Of a stretch of DNA of 38,113 nt, positions 16,011-24,100 are shown one piece after another. Source of the stretch: DATFLS01 sp964413425 (GTDB taxonomy: Bacteria; Fidelibacterota; JAANXI01); assembly GCA_964413425.1 (NCBI GenBank), contig CAYPST010000029.1, positions 1 to 38,113 of the forward strand, in the 5' to 3' direction. A model generated the notes under the pieces. That model did not search any database and was not told the origin of the DNA. It saw nothing but the letters and a program-made list of their open reading frames with translations. The position numbers were made by a program, and so were the translations under genes. Every line of letters begins with the position of its first letter. The first letter of the stretch is position 1.

Positions 16011-17261
16011 TTACTCCAGTGGAGCCATTAATTTTTCTCTTTCTGCCGCAGTTATGTCGAACACCGAGGCCACCATCTCTCTATATGCTGCCGATGACTC
16101 AACTCCCCGCCGGCGTTGTACAATTTCTACCGTGGTAAGCATCTTCTCCGGGTGATACACAGCCCACTGATCAACACCGCCCCACATGAAGGAGGGCACA
16201 AATTTCGGGGGGAATCCTTTCCCGAATATATTGCATCCTACCCCATAGACGGATCCGGTATTGATGGTTGTGCCGATTGCTGTCTTGGTATGATCTCCGA
16301 TAATGCATCCGGCAAATTGGAGGCCGGTATTCACCATACTCCCATTAATCGGCATGGATACGGTGGAATAATTATTTTTTAGATCGCTATTGGTGGTATT
16401 AGCCCCGAGATTCACCCATTCACCAAGATATGATCCTCCCAAAAACCCGTCGTGTTTTTTGTTGGTGTACCCTTGAATGATGGTTTCTCCGACTTCACCC
16501 CCAATTTTACAGACAGGCCCGAATGAACATTCTCCCGTTAATTTTGCCCCCGGACTGATTTTCGACCGGGGACCGATGTAGCATGGTCCTATGACTGTGG
16601 TGTTATGCCCTATAACCGCTCCATCATCAATTACAATACTTCCCGGCTCCGCATCCAGTACTGCTCCGGGTTTAATCTGTACGTTCTCTCCAACATACAC
16701 TTTCTCCTCACCCACCAAATGAATCCCTGGGAAGTGTTGGGAATTAATTGTGTTTGACAGGGAAAGTCGTTTCGCATCATCCTCGATTTCGGCGGGCATG
16801 GATTGAATATATTCCCAGGGGTAGCGCAGTACTTTCCATTCAACATCATATATCTCCTGAAACGGAATGTCCCGAAAGGTGAGATACTCTTCTCCGTTGG
16901 CTGTGAGATAGTGAATATGCTCTGCAGGAATGAAGGCAGCCAGCACGCTCTCATCGTTCCTATAACAAACCGGATGACCTCCCTCACCCTCGGGTGCATA
17001 GAATTCATTCATCAATACACGCCCGTTAATGAACAGGGTATCTTCTTCCGCCAGCTGATTGATCAGTGCGTCCGGGAACTGCTCCTTCAGCAGCGCTGAT
17101 AAATACTCCCGGCAAAAATATATGATTTGTTCACCGGTAAATCGGGTTAAAATTTTTTCCCGGAGTGACAGGATTCCACAGGTGAGTTCGAACACAGGCC
17201 GTGTATACGACAGGGGAAAAGTATCAACCGAGAGCTCGTCTTCAAAGATACAGAGATTCAT
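16011..17261 (-). CDS. alternative GlmU-type sugar-1-phosphate uridylyltransferase/acetyltransferase (Bacteroidota type)
   Basis: The 416-residue protein matches the alternative GlmU family of Bacteroidota and relatives, thought to make UDP-GlcNAc. The N-terminal part (1 to about 180) is a divergent nucleotidyltransferase beginning NLCIFEDELSVDTFPLSYTR. From about 180 the chain is a left-handed beta-helix (VGENVQIKPGAVLDAE, IGHNTTVIGPCYIGP). It includes the hallmark LGEWVNLGANTTNSDLKN and the closing FVPSFMWGG. UDP-GlcNAc is the substrate of LpxA and of murein synthesis, both relevant to this window. The ATG at 17261 has no purine-rich ribosome site; the bases before it are C-rich. The exact sugar is inference. 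Confidence 0.85.
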   Translation of the reverse strand: MNLCIFEDELSVDTFPLSYTRPVFELTCGILSLREKILTRFTGEQIIYFCREYLSALLKEQFPDALINQLAEEDTLFINGRVLMNEFYAPEGEGGHPVCYRNDESVLAAFIPAEHIHYLTANGEEYLTFRDIPFQEIYDVEWKVLRYPWEYIQSMPAEIEDDAKRLSLSNTINSQHFPGIHLVGEEKVYVGENVQIKPGAVLDAEPGSIVIDDGAVIGHNTTVIGPCYIGPRSKISPGAKLTGECSFGPVCKIGGEVGETIIQGYTNKKHDGFLGGSYLGEWVNLGANTTNSDLKNNYSTVSMPINGSMVNTGLQFAGCIIGDHTKTAIGTTINTGSVYGVGCNIFGKGFPPKFVPSFMWGGVDQWAVYHPEKMLTTVEIVQRRRGVESSAAYREMVASVFDITAAEREKLMAPLE

Positions 17262-17350
17262 GAGGGGGCGATCTGAATTATCTATATGACTATTAAATCT
17301 ACTCAGTACAATTCCCGGAACGGTGCACGCTCAGATACTTTTCTTCTTCA

Positions 17351-17393
17351 CCCCGGGATTTCCCAACGGGATCCCTTACGGGACATCCCGGGG
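17351..17393. repeat. clover-like nested hairpin
   Basis: An outer perfect 9-bp stem, CCCCGGGAT (17351-17359) with ATCCCGGGG (17385-17393), encloses two small hairpins, TCCC-aac-GGGA (17361-17371) and TCCC-ttac-GGGA (17372-17383). It lies just upstream of the GlmU-like gene. The TCCC/GGGA units resemble those in the elements at 15838 and 26021. Confidence 0.6.
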
Positions 17394-17419
17394 GTTCCGG
17401 GAAAACAGTCCCTCCATTG

Positions 17420-17435
17420 AACCGTTTTAACGGTT
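17420..17435. terminator. short hairpin after the glycosyltransferase-like gene
   Basis: AACCGT (17420-17425) and ACGGTT (17430-17435) form a 6-bp stem with a 4-base loop. It lies about 60 bases after the stop of the minus-strand gene ending at 17493. There is no strong T run on that strand, so this is a weak terminator candidate. Confidence 0.3.
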
Positions 17436-17492
17436 TTCCTGAGTTGCCTTAATAGTCATGATTATCTATGTTCAGCTGCTGCAGTCATGTTT

Positions 17493-18041
17493 TCACTTAT
17501 CTTCGATGGCCAATGTTTTTTGTATACTCCGATAGGCGTTTTCAAGCGGGAATCCCCTGCCCTCCTGTTCGAATTCAATATTAAAAAACAAATGGGAATA
17601 GGGAGATTCCAGCCCAATACGTAACGGTGCCCCGGATCTCCAGCACAGCATTGAGGTTCCCAGATCAAATGTACGACTGAAATCAGCAGCCACGTGAAAA
17701 TCATGTTGTATTATCTGCCGTTCGAATGTTTCAGAAAAGAGCCCTGACCGGGTCCGGCTTGTACCATTTGCGTGAATGACAGTGTCCTGTGGCCGAGTGG
17801 GAATCGGACTGTTAAACCCGTTGGGTACGATGTAGGTGATACTATGCTTTTGATCATCCCGGGAGATGTACTTCAACACATAGCGCGCAACGAAAAATTC
17901 CGTAAAATCCCAGGGAAGGCAGATAAGAATTTTTTGCGCATTTGAGAGCGCCCGGGTGAAAGAGATAATATCCACGTCGCTTTGCCTGTGCTGCCACTGA
18001 AATCTGCGTAATGTAATCCAATATAATATCTTATTCCACAT
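17493..18041 (-). CDS. small glycosyltransferase-9-like protein (N-terminal domain only), uncertain
   Basis: The 182-residue product resembles only the first Rossmann domain of heptosyltransferase-like (GT9) proteins. After an amphipathic N-terminus, ILICLPWDFTEFFVARYVLK matches the first strand and helix, and ADFSRTFDLGTSMLCWRSGA followed by PLRIGLESPYSHLFFN matches the GT9 pattern of a strand, a gap and R-I-G. There is no second nucleotide-sugar-binding domain, so it is about half the usual length and may not be a transferase. GAAGAGG precedes the ATG at 18041. The gene is divergent from the sdh operon. It could be a truncated GT9 or a stand-alone family; I have no frameshift evidence, and the following bases do not continue the fold. 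Confidence 0.55.
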   Translation of the reverse strand: MWNKILYWITLRRFQWQHRQSDVDIISFTRALSNAQKILICLPWDFTEFFVARYVLKYISRDDQKHSITYIVPNGFNSPIPTRPQDTVIHANGTSRTRSGLFSETFERQIIQHDFHVAADFSRTFDLGTSMLCWRSGAPLRIGLESPYSHLFFNIEFEQEGRGFPLENAYRSIQKTLAIEDK

Positions 18042-18134
18042 AAGCCTCTTCAGGTTTAAAATTACATACTCAAAAGCTTACCCAAATTACAAACGTAGTC
18101 AATAGTAAACCACCAAAAATACACTCTTTAGACC

Positions 18135-18154
18135 GATTGATTGTGCGATCAATC
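18135..18154. promoter_or_regulatory. inverted repeat in the sdh upstream region
   Basis: GATTGAT (18135-18141) and ATCAATC (18148-18154) are exact inverted repeats with a 6-base spacer. The site sits between divergent genes, about 125 bases before sdhC, where an operator would be expected. A poor promoter-like pair (TTGTCC 18175-18180, TATGAC 18197-18202, spacing 16) lies downstream. Role is inferred from position only. Confidence 0.35.
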
Positions 18155-18265
18155 ATTTAGTTATAGCTTGCTTTTTGTCCACATTACCCACAAATTTATG
18201 ACCAAATTAGCCACGAAAACTTGTCCTGCAAATACACACGAAGGAACCTAATCAATGTATCGTCT

Positions 18266-18273
18266 AAGGGAGG
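18266..18273 (+). promoter_or_regulatory. Shine-Dalgarno site deciding the sdhC start
   Basis: AAGGGAGG at 18266-18273 stands 6 bases before the ATG at 18280. A TTG at 18274 opens the same frame two codons earlier but abuts this site, so 18280 is the start. Confidence 0.75.
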
Positions 18274-18279
18274 TTGTCC

Positions 18280-18618
18280 ATGTATAAGTGGAAAGGGGGA
18301 ATGCTGTCGTGGATCCTGCATCGGGTCAGTGGTATCGGACTGGTAATCTTTCTGATTCTCCATATTGAAGGGATGTTTAGTATAGCGAAAGGCCCCGAGG
18401 CGTTTAACAAAGTTATTGCCACCTACAATACTCCCTTGTTTAAAGTACTTGAAATTTTTCTTTTCGCAGCCATTATGTTCCATGCGGTCAATGGGCTGCG
18501 GGTGATATTGCTGGATTTTGCCAGTGGGTCAAAATATCCAAAACCACTGCTTTATTCCACTTATATCGTCACAGGAATCGTTTTTTTTGTTGGTGCATAT
18601 TTTCTTCTGATAATGTAA
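18280..18618 (+). CDS. sdhC: succinate dehydrogenase cytochrome b556 subunit
   Basis: SdhC (112 residues) is one of two membrane anchors of complex II; it binds quinone and haem b in the inner membrane. Three membrane helices are evident (about 17-38, 55-80, 92-111). The family motif HRVSGIGL (14-21) near the first helix, a histidine at H28, and H68 in FHAVNGLRVILLD, the usual haem-ligand helix, are present. The next gene begins 13 bases on. With sdhD, sdhA and sdhB it forms a complete four-gene operon. Confidence 0.93.
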   Translation: MYKWKGGMLSWILHRVSGIGLVIFLILHIEGMFSIAKGPEAFNKVIATYNTPLFKVLEIFLFAAIMFHAVNGLRVILLDFASGSKYPKPLLYSTYIVTGIVFFVGAYFLLIM

Positions 18619-18631
18619 CAGGAGCTACAAC

Positions 18632-19003
18632 ATGAGTTATCAGGGAACCACAAGTAATTCGGGTGCAATCAGCTGGTATCTGCAACGGATCACCGGGGTC
18701 ATTCTCTTTTTTCAAGTACTGTTTCATTTCGGGGTCTACCATTTTGTCGAAGGCGTCGCGAATATCAGCTATGATCTGGCAATCGCCAGACTGGCCAATC
18801 CCTGGTGGAAAACCTTTGAATTTTCATTTTTAATTTTCGCGCTCTATCATGGCATGAACGGCATCAAGATGATCATTGATGATTATATTACGATTCCGGG
18901 CTGGCGTATTGCAGCTATTACGGTACTCTATACCGGGGTCTTTGCAATTTTCATACTGGGAGCGGTGGCAATAATCGTGATTCACAAACCCGTGGAATAT
19001 TAG
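18632..19003 (+). CDS. sdhD: succinate dehydrogenase membrane anchor subunit
   Basis: The 123-residue SdhD-like anchor has three membrane helices (about 20-40, 58-83, 93-117). It repeats the pattern of SdhC: ISWYLQRITGVILF near helix 1 and YHGMNGIKMIIDD (H73) in helix 2. That makes it a likely paralogue of the SdhC subunit, with a second possible haem ligand. AGGAG lies 8 bases before the ATG. The stop is 5 bases before sdhA. The subunit name follows from gene order; C and D could be exchanged without changing the function. Confidence 0.9.
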   Translation: MSYQGTTSNSGAISWYLQRITGVILFFQVLFHFGVYHFVEGVANISYDLAIARLANPWWKTFEFSFLIFALYHGMNGIKMIIDDYITIPGWRIAAITVLYTGVFAIFILGAVAIIVIHKPVEY

Positions 19004-19008
19004 TTACG

Positions 19009-20736
19009 ATGGTACACACATTTGATGTAGTAATCGTTGGTGCTGGCGGGGCCGGACTCCGGGCAGCACTGGAAGCCTCTCAATCCGCAAATGTCGCTGT
19101 GATCAGTAAGCTCTACCCGGTGCGATCCCATACCGGCGCAGCCCAGGGCGGCATTGGGGCGGCACTGGGAAATCATGAAGAAGATCACTGGGAATGGCAT
19201 ATGTACGACACAGTGAAGGGCAGTGATTACCTGGGCGACCAGGATGCCATCGAAATCCTCTGCAAAGAGGCTGTGGATGCTATTCTGGAGATGGAGCACT
19301 TCGGGTTACCCTTCAGCCGCACCGAAGAAGGCAAAATTGCTCAGCGGCAGTTTGGCGGCCACACCAGTAACTATGGAGACAAGGCAGTCCGTCGAGCATG
19401 CTATTCTGCCGACCGGACCGGCCACATGATTCTGCACACCTTGTTTGAACAGTGCATGGCACGGCGTGTCCGGTTCTACAATGAATTTCATGTGGCGGAT
19501 GTCATCATTGAGGAAAATGTCTGTCGCGGGGTAGTCGCCATAGAAATTAAGACCGGTGATATCCATATTTTTCATGCAAAAGCGGTTCTGTTCGCAACCG
19601 GCGGATACGGGCGGGCCTTTAAAATCACATCCAATGCCCATGCCTATACAGGAGACGGGATGGCGATGGTCTTCCGGCGCGGCATTCCCCTGGAAGATAT
19701 GGAATTCGTTCAGTTCCATCCCACCGGACTCTGGCGATTAGGTGTACTGATTACCGAGGGAGCCCGCGGCGAGGGCGGTATTCTCCGGAATAATGACGGC
19801 GAACGCTTCATGGAGCGATATGCCCCGTCCATTAAAGACCTGGCTCCCAGAGATCTGATCTCTCGTGCCATTTATGATGAAGTGCAGGCTGGCCGGGGAA
19901 TTCAAGGACAGGATTATGTGCACCTGGATTTAACTCATCTCGATCCGGATCAGCTGGAAGAGAAACTCCCGGATGTCTTGTTTTTTGCCCGCACCTATCT
20001 GGCAGTCGATCCCCTGGAGGACCCCATTCCCGTACAACCTACCTGTCATTATGCCATGGGTGGCATCCCAACCAATGTTGACGGCCAGGTGGTCGCCGAT
20101 GCCCGGAACACTCCGGTGAATGGCCTGTATGCCGCCGGTGAAGTGGCATGCGTCTCCGTGCACGGCGCCAACCGCCTGGGGACAAACTCTCTGCTGGATC
20201 TTGTGGTATTCGGGCGTCGTGCCGGCCGCCATATGGCCTGGTTTGCCAACTCCACGGATTTCGAGCCGCTCCCTGAAACGTCAGCGCAGTCGCTCCGGGA
20301 TCGCCTCCAACAGATTAAAGACTCCACCGGCACCGAAAATCCGGTAGAAATCAGGACGGAATTACGAAATAATATGATGGACCTTGTCTCCGTCTATCGG
20401 AATAGTGAAACCTTGACCAAAATGAAAGACATCCTGGCTGATTTGAAAACCAGGTACCAGAACATCACCATTATGGATAAAGGCAGTTATTTCAATACCG
20501 ACGTGTTGGATGCCATCGAACTTGGCTATTTGCTGGATTTTTCCTCAGCCATTGTGGAATCTGCACTTGCCAGAGAAGAAAGCCGCGGCGCGCATTTTCG
20601 GGATGATTTCCAGGATCGCGATGATGCGAACTGGCTGAAACATACCCTCGCCTACCTGACAGAAGACGGTACCGTTGAATTGGATTACAAATCCGTCTCC
20701 ATCACCCATTTCGAACCCAAAGAACGGAAGTACTAA
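19009..20736 (+). CDS. sdhA: succinate dehydrogenase flavoprotein subunit
   Basis: SdhA (575 residues, full length) oxidises succinate to fumarate with covalently bound FAD. The FAD-binding GAGGAGLRAALEA is at 11-23, and the histidine that bonds FAD is H41 in VRSHTGAAQGG. Substrate and catalytic motifs are present: QFHPTGL, TEGARGEGGIL with the catalytic arginine region, the CHYAMGGIPTN histidine, and the HGANRLGTNSLLDL sequence. The C-terminal domain ends in HFEPKERKY. Translation probably re-starts after sdhD, whose stop is 5 bases upstream; the ribosome site is weak. The enzyme faces the cytoplasm on the SdhCD anchor. Confidence 0.98.
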   Translation: MVHTFDVVIVGAGGAGLRAALEASQSANVAVISKLYPVRSHTGAAQGGIGAALGNHEEDHWEWHMYDTVKGSDYLGDQDAIEILCKEAVDAILEMEHFGLPFSRTEEGKIAQRQFGGHTSNYGDKAVRRACYSADRTGHMILHTLFEQCMARRVRFYNEFHVADVIIEENVCRGVVAIEIKTGDIHIFHAKAVLFATGGYGRAFKITSNAHAYTGDGMAMVFRRGIPLEDMEFVQFHPTGLWRLGVLITEGARGEGGILRNNDGERFMERYAPSIKDLAPRDLISRAIYDEVQAGRGIQGQDYVHLDLTHLDPDQLEEKLPDVLFFARTYLAVDPLEDPIPVQPTCHYAMGGIPTNVDGQVVADARNTPVNGLYAAGEVACVSVHGANRLGTNSLLDLVVFGRRAGRHMAWFANSTDFEPLPETSAQSLRDRLQQIKDSTGTENPVEIRTELRNNMMDLVSVYRNSETLTKMKDILADLKTRYQNITIMDKGSYFNTDVLDAIELGYLLDFSSAIVESALAREESRGAHFRDDFQDRDDANWLKHTLAYLTEDGTVELDYKSVSITHFEPKERKY

Positions 20737-20762
20737 CAGACAGACGAGGAAGGACAGGAGAG

Positions 20763-21464
20763 ATGGACGTCACGTTCAAAATAAACCGGTTCAATCCGGA
20801 AATCGATGATGCCACGCACTGGGAAACTTTTCAACTGGAAGTTGATCCCAAAGATCGTGTCCTGGATTCTCTGTTGGAGATCAAGCGGACTCTGGATGGT
20901 ACCCTCACCTTTCGATATTCCTGCGCGCATGGCGTGTGCGGGTCCGATGGGATGATGATCAATGGTATTAATCAACTCGCCTGTCAGGTACTCATCCAGG
21001 ATCTGAGGACGCATACCATTAAGATTGAGCCGATGAAAGGTTATACTGTCCTGAAAGATCTGGTTGTTGATTTCGATCCGTTCTTTGAGAGCCTGGAAAA
21101 GGTGAAACCCTATCTCATTAATGACGAGCTCCCACCATCCCACGAACGACCGCAATCGATCCAAGAACGGGAACGATTCGATGATACCACCAAATGTATC
21201 TTATGTGGTATCTGCACTACTTCCTGTCCTTCTTTCTGGGCAAACGGGGAATACCTGGGACCGGCGGCTTTCGTCAATGCCCATCGGTTTATCTTCGACA
21301 GTCGGGACACAGGAGCACAGGAACGATTAGAAATTCTCAATGACAAAGATGGAGTCTGGCGTTGCCACACGATATTTAACTGCACGGATGCTTGCCCCCG
21401 TGAAATTAATGTCACCCAGGCCATTGCGGAAGTTAAAAACGCCATTACCTTTCAAAAATTCTAA
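20763..21464 (+). CDS. sdhB: succinate dehydrogenase iron-sulfur subunit
   Basis: SdhB (233 residues) passes electrons from FAD to quinone through three clusters, and all ligands can be placed. [2Fe-2S]: C54, C59, D62 and C74 in SCAHGVCGSDG and QLAC, with aspartate as third ligand as in E. coli. [4Fe-4S]: C145, C148, C151 and C211. [3Fe-4S]: C155, C201 and C207. The ATG has AGGAG directly upstream. This is the last gene of the operon; the 282 bases to the convergent tonB hold a small GAAGCG/CGCTTC hairpin (21579-21593) but no good terminator. Confidence 0.97.
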   Translation: MDVTFKINRFNPEIDDATHWETFQLEVDPKDRVLDSLLEIKRTLDGTLTFRYSCAHGVCGSDGMMINGINQLACQVLIQDLRTHTIKIEPMKGYTVLKDLVVDFDPFFESLEKVKPYLINDELPPSHERPQSIQERERFDDTTKCILCGICTTSCPSFWANGEYLGPAAFVNAHRFIFDSRDTGAQERLEILNDKDGVWRCHTIFNCTDACPREINVTQAIAEVKNAITFQKF

Positions 21465-21746
21465 AACAGCGCCACTCATCTTCCCGTGGGGCTCGGCGCA
21501 GGTCTTACGGTCCATGCGATAATCCGGTGCTGCCCGCATATCCGTAAAATGCGGTCTTTTCACTTTTCCGATTTTAATGAAGCGCAACGCTTCCGGGAAC
21601 TATAAATTATCCCAGAATAATTGGTTGGAAACCATCCCAAAAAGAAAACGGCGAGATCATATAGATTCCGCCGTTGCTGAAAATTTGTCTTCAGTCAAGC
21701 AATCAGGTTACAAGAAATATCACTACTGAAGCCAGCGAAGTGGAAT

Positions 21747-22397
21747 TTACCCGGTCTTCAGGCGGAAAACAATCGGAATTGAGTACCAGACACCCACCGC
21801 GCGATCGCGCTGTTTTGCCGGTTTCCACTTGGTTCTTTGCACCGCTTCAATGGCGGCTTCGTTCAGACCGGTTTTCGGCACACCCTTCACAATCACCACT
21901 TCTTCTACGTTGCCCTCTTTGTTAATGAAAGCCTGCACGATCACCGTTCCTTCCACACCGGCTTCTTTGGCAATTTCCGGGTATTTAATTGCCCGTTGCA
22001 GCGCCTGCATTCCGCCAATCAACTCCGGGGGTTCATCATAAGGAATGAACTTGACCTTGGGGCCTTCTTCCGGGGCCGGCGGCGGAGCTTCCGATGCTTC
22101 AAATTCCTGAAAAGTGGTCTCCTCAATGGTTACATCTTCTGCGATATCCTCGCTTTCAGACGCAACCGGGACCGTGGGCCTGGAAGGGGCCGGGGGCCTT
22201 TCATACTGCTGGGTTTCCGGAATCTCCACATTCTCAATCTGGACGTTTGGCTGCTCTATCTCGGTTTCCTTTTGCTCCATTCGCGGCACGGCTATCAGAA
22301 CCGTTGTGAGCAACAGCAGCGAGAGGATCAAGGAGATCCGGATAACTTTCCCGTATTTTGCCTTAAGTGATACTTCGGGTTTTGTACGTGTAATCAT
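21747..22397 (-). CDS. tonB: TonB family energy transducer
   Basis: The 216-residue TonB has a membrane anchor helix (about 18-37), a Pro/Glu-rich periplasmic spacer (about 40-115, APSRPTVPV and EAPPPAPEEGPK), and the C-terminal TonB domain (about 125-213). That domain has the usual PELIGGMQALQRAIKYPEIA, EGTVIVQAFINKEGNV and AIEAVQRTKWKPAKQ blocks. It carries proton-motive energy from ExbB/ExbD to outer membrane receptors. Start and operon position (2 bases after exbD) fit. No TonB-dependent receptor gene is in the window. Confidence 0.95.
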   Translation of the reverse strand: MITRTKPEVSLKAKYGKVIRISLILSLLLLTTVLIAVPRMEQKETEIEQPNVQIENVEIPETQQYERPPAPSRPTVPVASESEDIAEDVTIEETTFQEFEASEAPPPAPEEGPKVKFIPYDEPPELIGGMQALQRAIKYPEIAKEAGVEGTVIVQAFINKEGNVEEVVIVKGVPKTGLNEAAIEAVQRTKWKPAKQRDRAVGVWYSIPIVFRLKTG

Positions 22398-22399
22398 AG

Positions 22400-22807
22400 C
22401 TATGCTTCTGTTCTTGATGAGTAGTTTATCTTCAAAGCATCTGCCTCACGCAATTCCTGATGGAAATCGGTAATCAGCCCCATATTGGAGCCTTTATCGG
22501 CGCGAAGCGAGACCGTAATCTGCGGATTATTCACTCTCTTCTCATACATGATATGCCGGACATTATCCATTTCCATCAATTTATCATCAATGGACACCGT
22601 CCCATCTTTTGCAATCCACACGTACGTCACATGCCGCTTTGTCTCCAGCTTCTCTATTTTCTCCGCTTCGGGCAGGATGACACTCAAGCCCTGGTATTCT
22701 TTTAACACCGTGGAAACCATAAAGAATATTAGCAACATGAAGATAATATCCGGAAGAGAGGAAGTCGGGATGCCACTGCTTGATTCTTCTTTTCGTTTAA
22801 ATTCCAT
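22400..22807 (-). CDS. exbD: ExbD/TolR family biopolymer transport protein (second copy)
   Basis: The 135-residue ExbD has a short cytoplasmic N-terminus, one membrane helix (about 18-38) with the essential aspartate D20 in SSLPDIIFMLLIFF, and a periplasmic domain. It is a diverged paralogue of the exbD immediately upstream; the two differ in the linker and in the periplasmic half. It assembles with ExbB to form the proton channel that drives TonB. The gene ends 2 bases before the tonB start. Confidence 0.93.
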   Translation of the reverse strand: MEFKRKEESSSGIPTSSLPDIIFMLLIFFMVSTVLKEYQGLSVILPEAEKIEKLETKRHVTYVWIAKDGTVSIDDKLMEMDNVRHIMYEKRVNNPQITVSLRADKGSNMGLITDFHQELREADALKINYSSRTEA

Positions 22808-22835
22808 AGCGTTCTGTCTTTTTGTTAACGATTAA

Positions 22836-23240
22836 TTATTCCGGGTTCGCAATTGAAATACGATTGGCATTCGCCTGCTTCAACTCATCCAGCACATCAA
22901 CATATCGCTGGTATGTTGTCCGCCTGTCCGTTTTTACTGAAATAATCAGATTCGGGTTTTCCTGCATCTTCTGCCGAACGAGTGGCTGAACATCCCGAAG
23001 TGGCACTAGTTCTTCATCCAGCAAAATCTGACCACGTGCGTTGATTAACAAATTGCTGATGTTTTTCTTGGCGACCTCGGTTTGTTCGCCTTTTGCCGGG
23101 AGTACAATTCCCAACCCTTTATCCATATCGATAGTCGTCGTCACCAGAAAGAAAATGAGCAACAAAAAAGCGATATCAGCCAGCGATGCCATCGGTATTT
23201 CAACGTTCCGATCTCTTGATCCTTCTTTTAATTTTGACAT
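22836..23240 (-). CDS. exbD: ExbD/TolR family biopolymer transport protein (first copy)
   Basis: The 134-residue protein is the first of two tandem ExbD proteins. The membrane helix (about 20-38) carries the proton-path aspartate D22 in MASLADIAFLLLIFF, followed by TTTIDMDKGLGIVLP, the family hallmark. The periplasmic domain ends near ANRISIANPE. Two tandem ExbD proteins behind one ExbB is a common arrangement in the FCB group, and the two may form a mixed channel. Confidence 0.94.
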   Translation of the reverse strand: MSKLKEGSRDRNVEIPMASLADIAFLLLIFFLVTTTIDMDKGLGIVLPAKGEQTEVAKKNISNLLINARGQILLDEELVPLRDVQPLVRQKMQENPNLIISVKTDRRTTYQRYVDVLDELKQANANRISIANPE

Positions 23241-23299
23241 TGAATTCTACCTCATAGTTGTTGTCTGAGACACCTGATACGCTTGATCTTGAAATACCA

Positions 23300-23956
23300 T
23301 TACGATCCGGAAGCGGCAGCCGCAGCACCCTTCTCCAGCTGGCCTTTTTCATCCATATCCACCAGAGTATCGACCAATTTCACGGACCCTTCTTCCATAT
23401 CAATGATAATCTTATCAATACGGGAGACGAACAAATTGTGGAAAAACTGGATGATAATTGCCACCACCAGACCAAACAATGTCGTCAACAATGCCACTGA
23501 TATACCACCCGCCACAATAGAGGGTGAGATATCATTGGCTTTTTCAATATCCTGGAACGCCAGAATCATTCCCCAGACTGTTCCGGTAAAACCGAGCATC
23601 GGAGCAATCGCAACGACCGTAGCCAGCCAGGTAAGACCGCGTTCCAGAAATGACATTTCTATACTGCCTGCATTTTCAATCGCTTTTTCCACTTCTTCAA
23701 TACCGCGATGCACTCTGGACAATCCAGCATGGAATATTTCAGCAACGGGGCCGGGCGTATTTTCGCAGACTTCCAGTGCCCCGGGTACCCCGTCTTCTTC
23801 GAGGGCTGCTTGTACATTATTCAACAGTCTCCGGGTATTAATAGATGCTCTGGCAAGAGTATAAAACCTCTCCAGACAAATCATTAATCCGATGATAAGC
23901 AATCCGAGAATCGGATACATGAATCCGCCGCCTTGATGGAATAACTCAATTAACAT
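23300..23956 (-). CDS. exbB: ExbB/TolQ/MotA family proton channel protein
   Basis: The 218-residue protein has three membrane helices (about 12-28, 110-133, 150-175) and the family motif MLGFTGTVWGMILAF (120-134), whose threonines line the proton path; SVALLTTLFGLVVAI continues in helix 3. It is the first gene of the exbB-exbD-exbD-tonB operon and has a good ribosome site (GGAGAAAGG). An Ala-rich tail (EKGAAAAASGS) closes the protein. Energy coupling to TonB is the likely role, from the operon. Confidence 0.95.
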   Translation of the reverse strand: MLIELFHQGGGFMYPILGLLIIGLMICLERFYTLARASINTRRLLNNVQAALEEDGVPGALEVCENTPGPVAEIFHAGLSRVHRGIEEVEKAIENAGSIEMSFLERGLTWLATVVAIAPMLGFTGTVWGMILAFQDIEKANDISPSIVAGGISVALLTTLFGLVVAIIIQFFHNLFVSRIDKIIIDMEEGSVKLVDTLVDMDEKGQLEKGAAAAASGS

Positions 23957-24029
23957 AGGTTCTTACCTTTCTCCTATTACAGACCTTAAACATTCAAAGA
24001 TTTTGTTAACCTGTGCTCCTACATTTTTG

Positions 24030-24059
24030 AATATAATCTAATTCTTGCGCAAATGTCAA
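24030..24059 (-). promoter_or_regulatory. sigma-70-like promoter of the exbB operon
   Basis: On the minus strand TTGACA (plus 24054-24059) is followed after 18 bases by TATATT (plus 24030-24035). The -35 is perfect and the -10 has five of six. A start near 24023 would give a leader of about 65 bases before exbB. It lies between the ctpA stop and exbB, so the exb operon does not depend on ctpA transcription. Confidence 0.6.
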
Positions 24060-24100
24060 GCATTTAACCGTTTACCCTGTGGCGAGTTCCTGTGCTCTCA

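Noticed and set aside
21837..22370. 177-codon plus-strand frame inside tonB
   Set aside because: It is low-complexity, rich in Arg, Phe and Gly, as the reverse of the Pro/Glu-rich TonB spacer would be. Not a gene.
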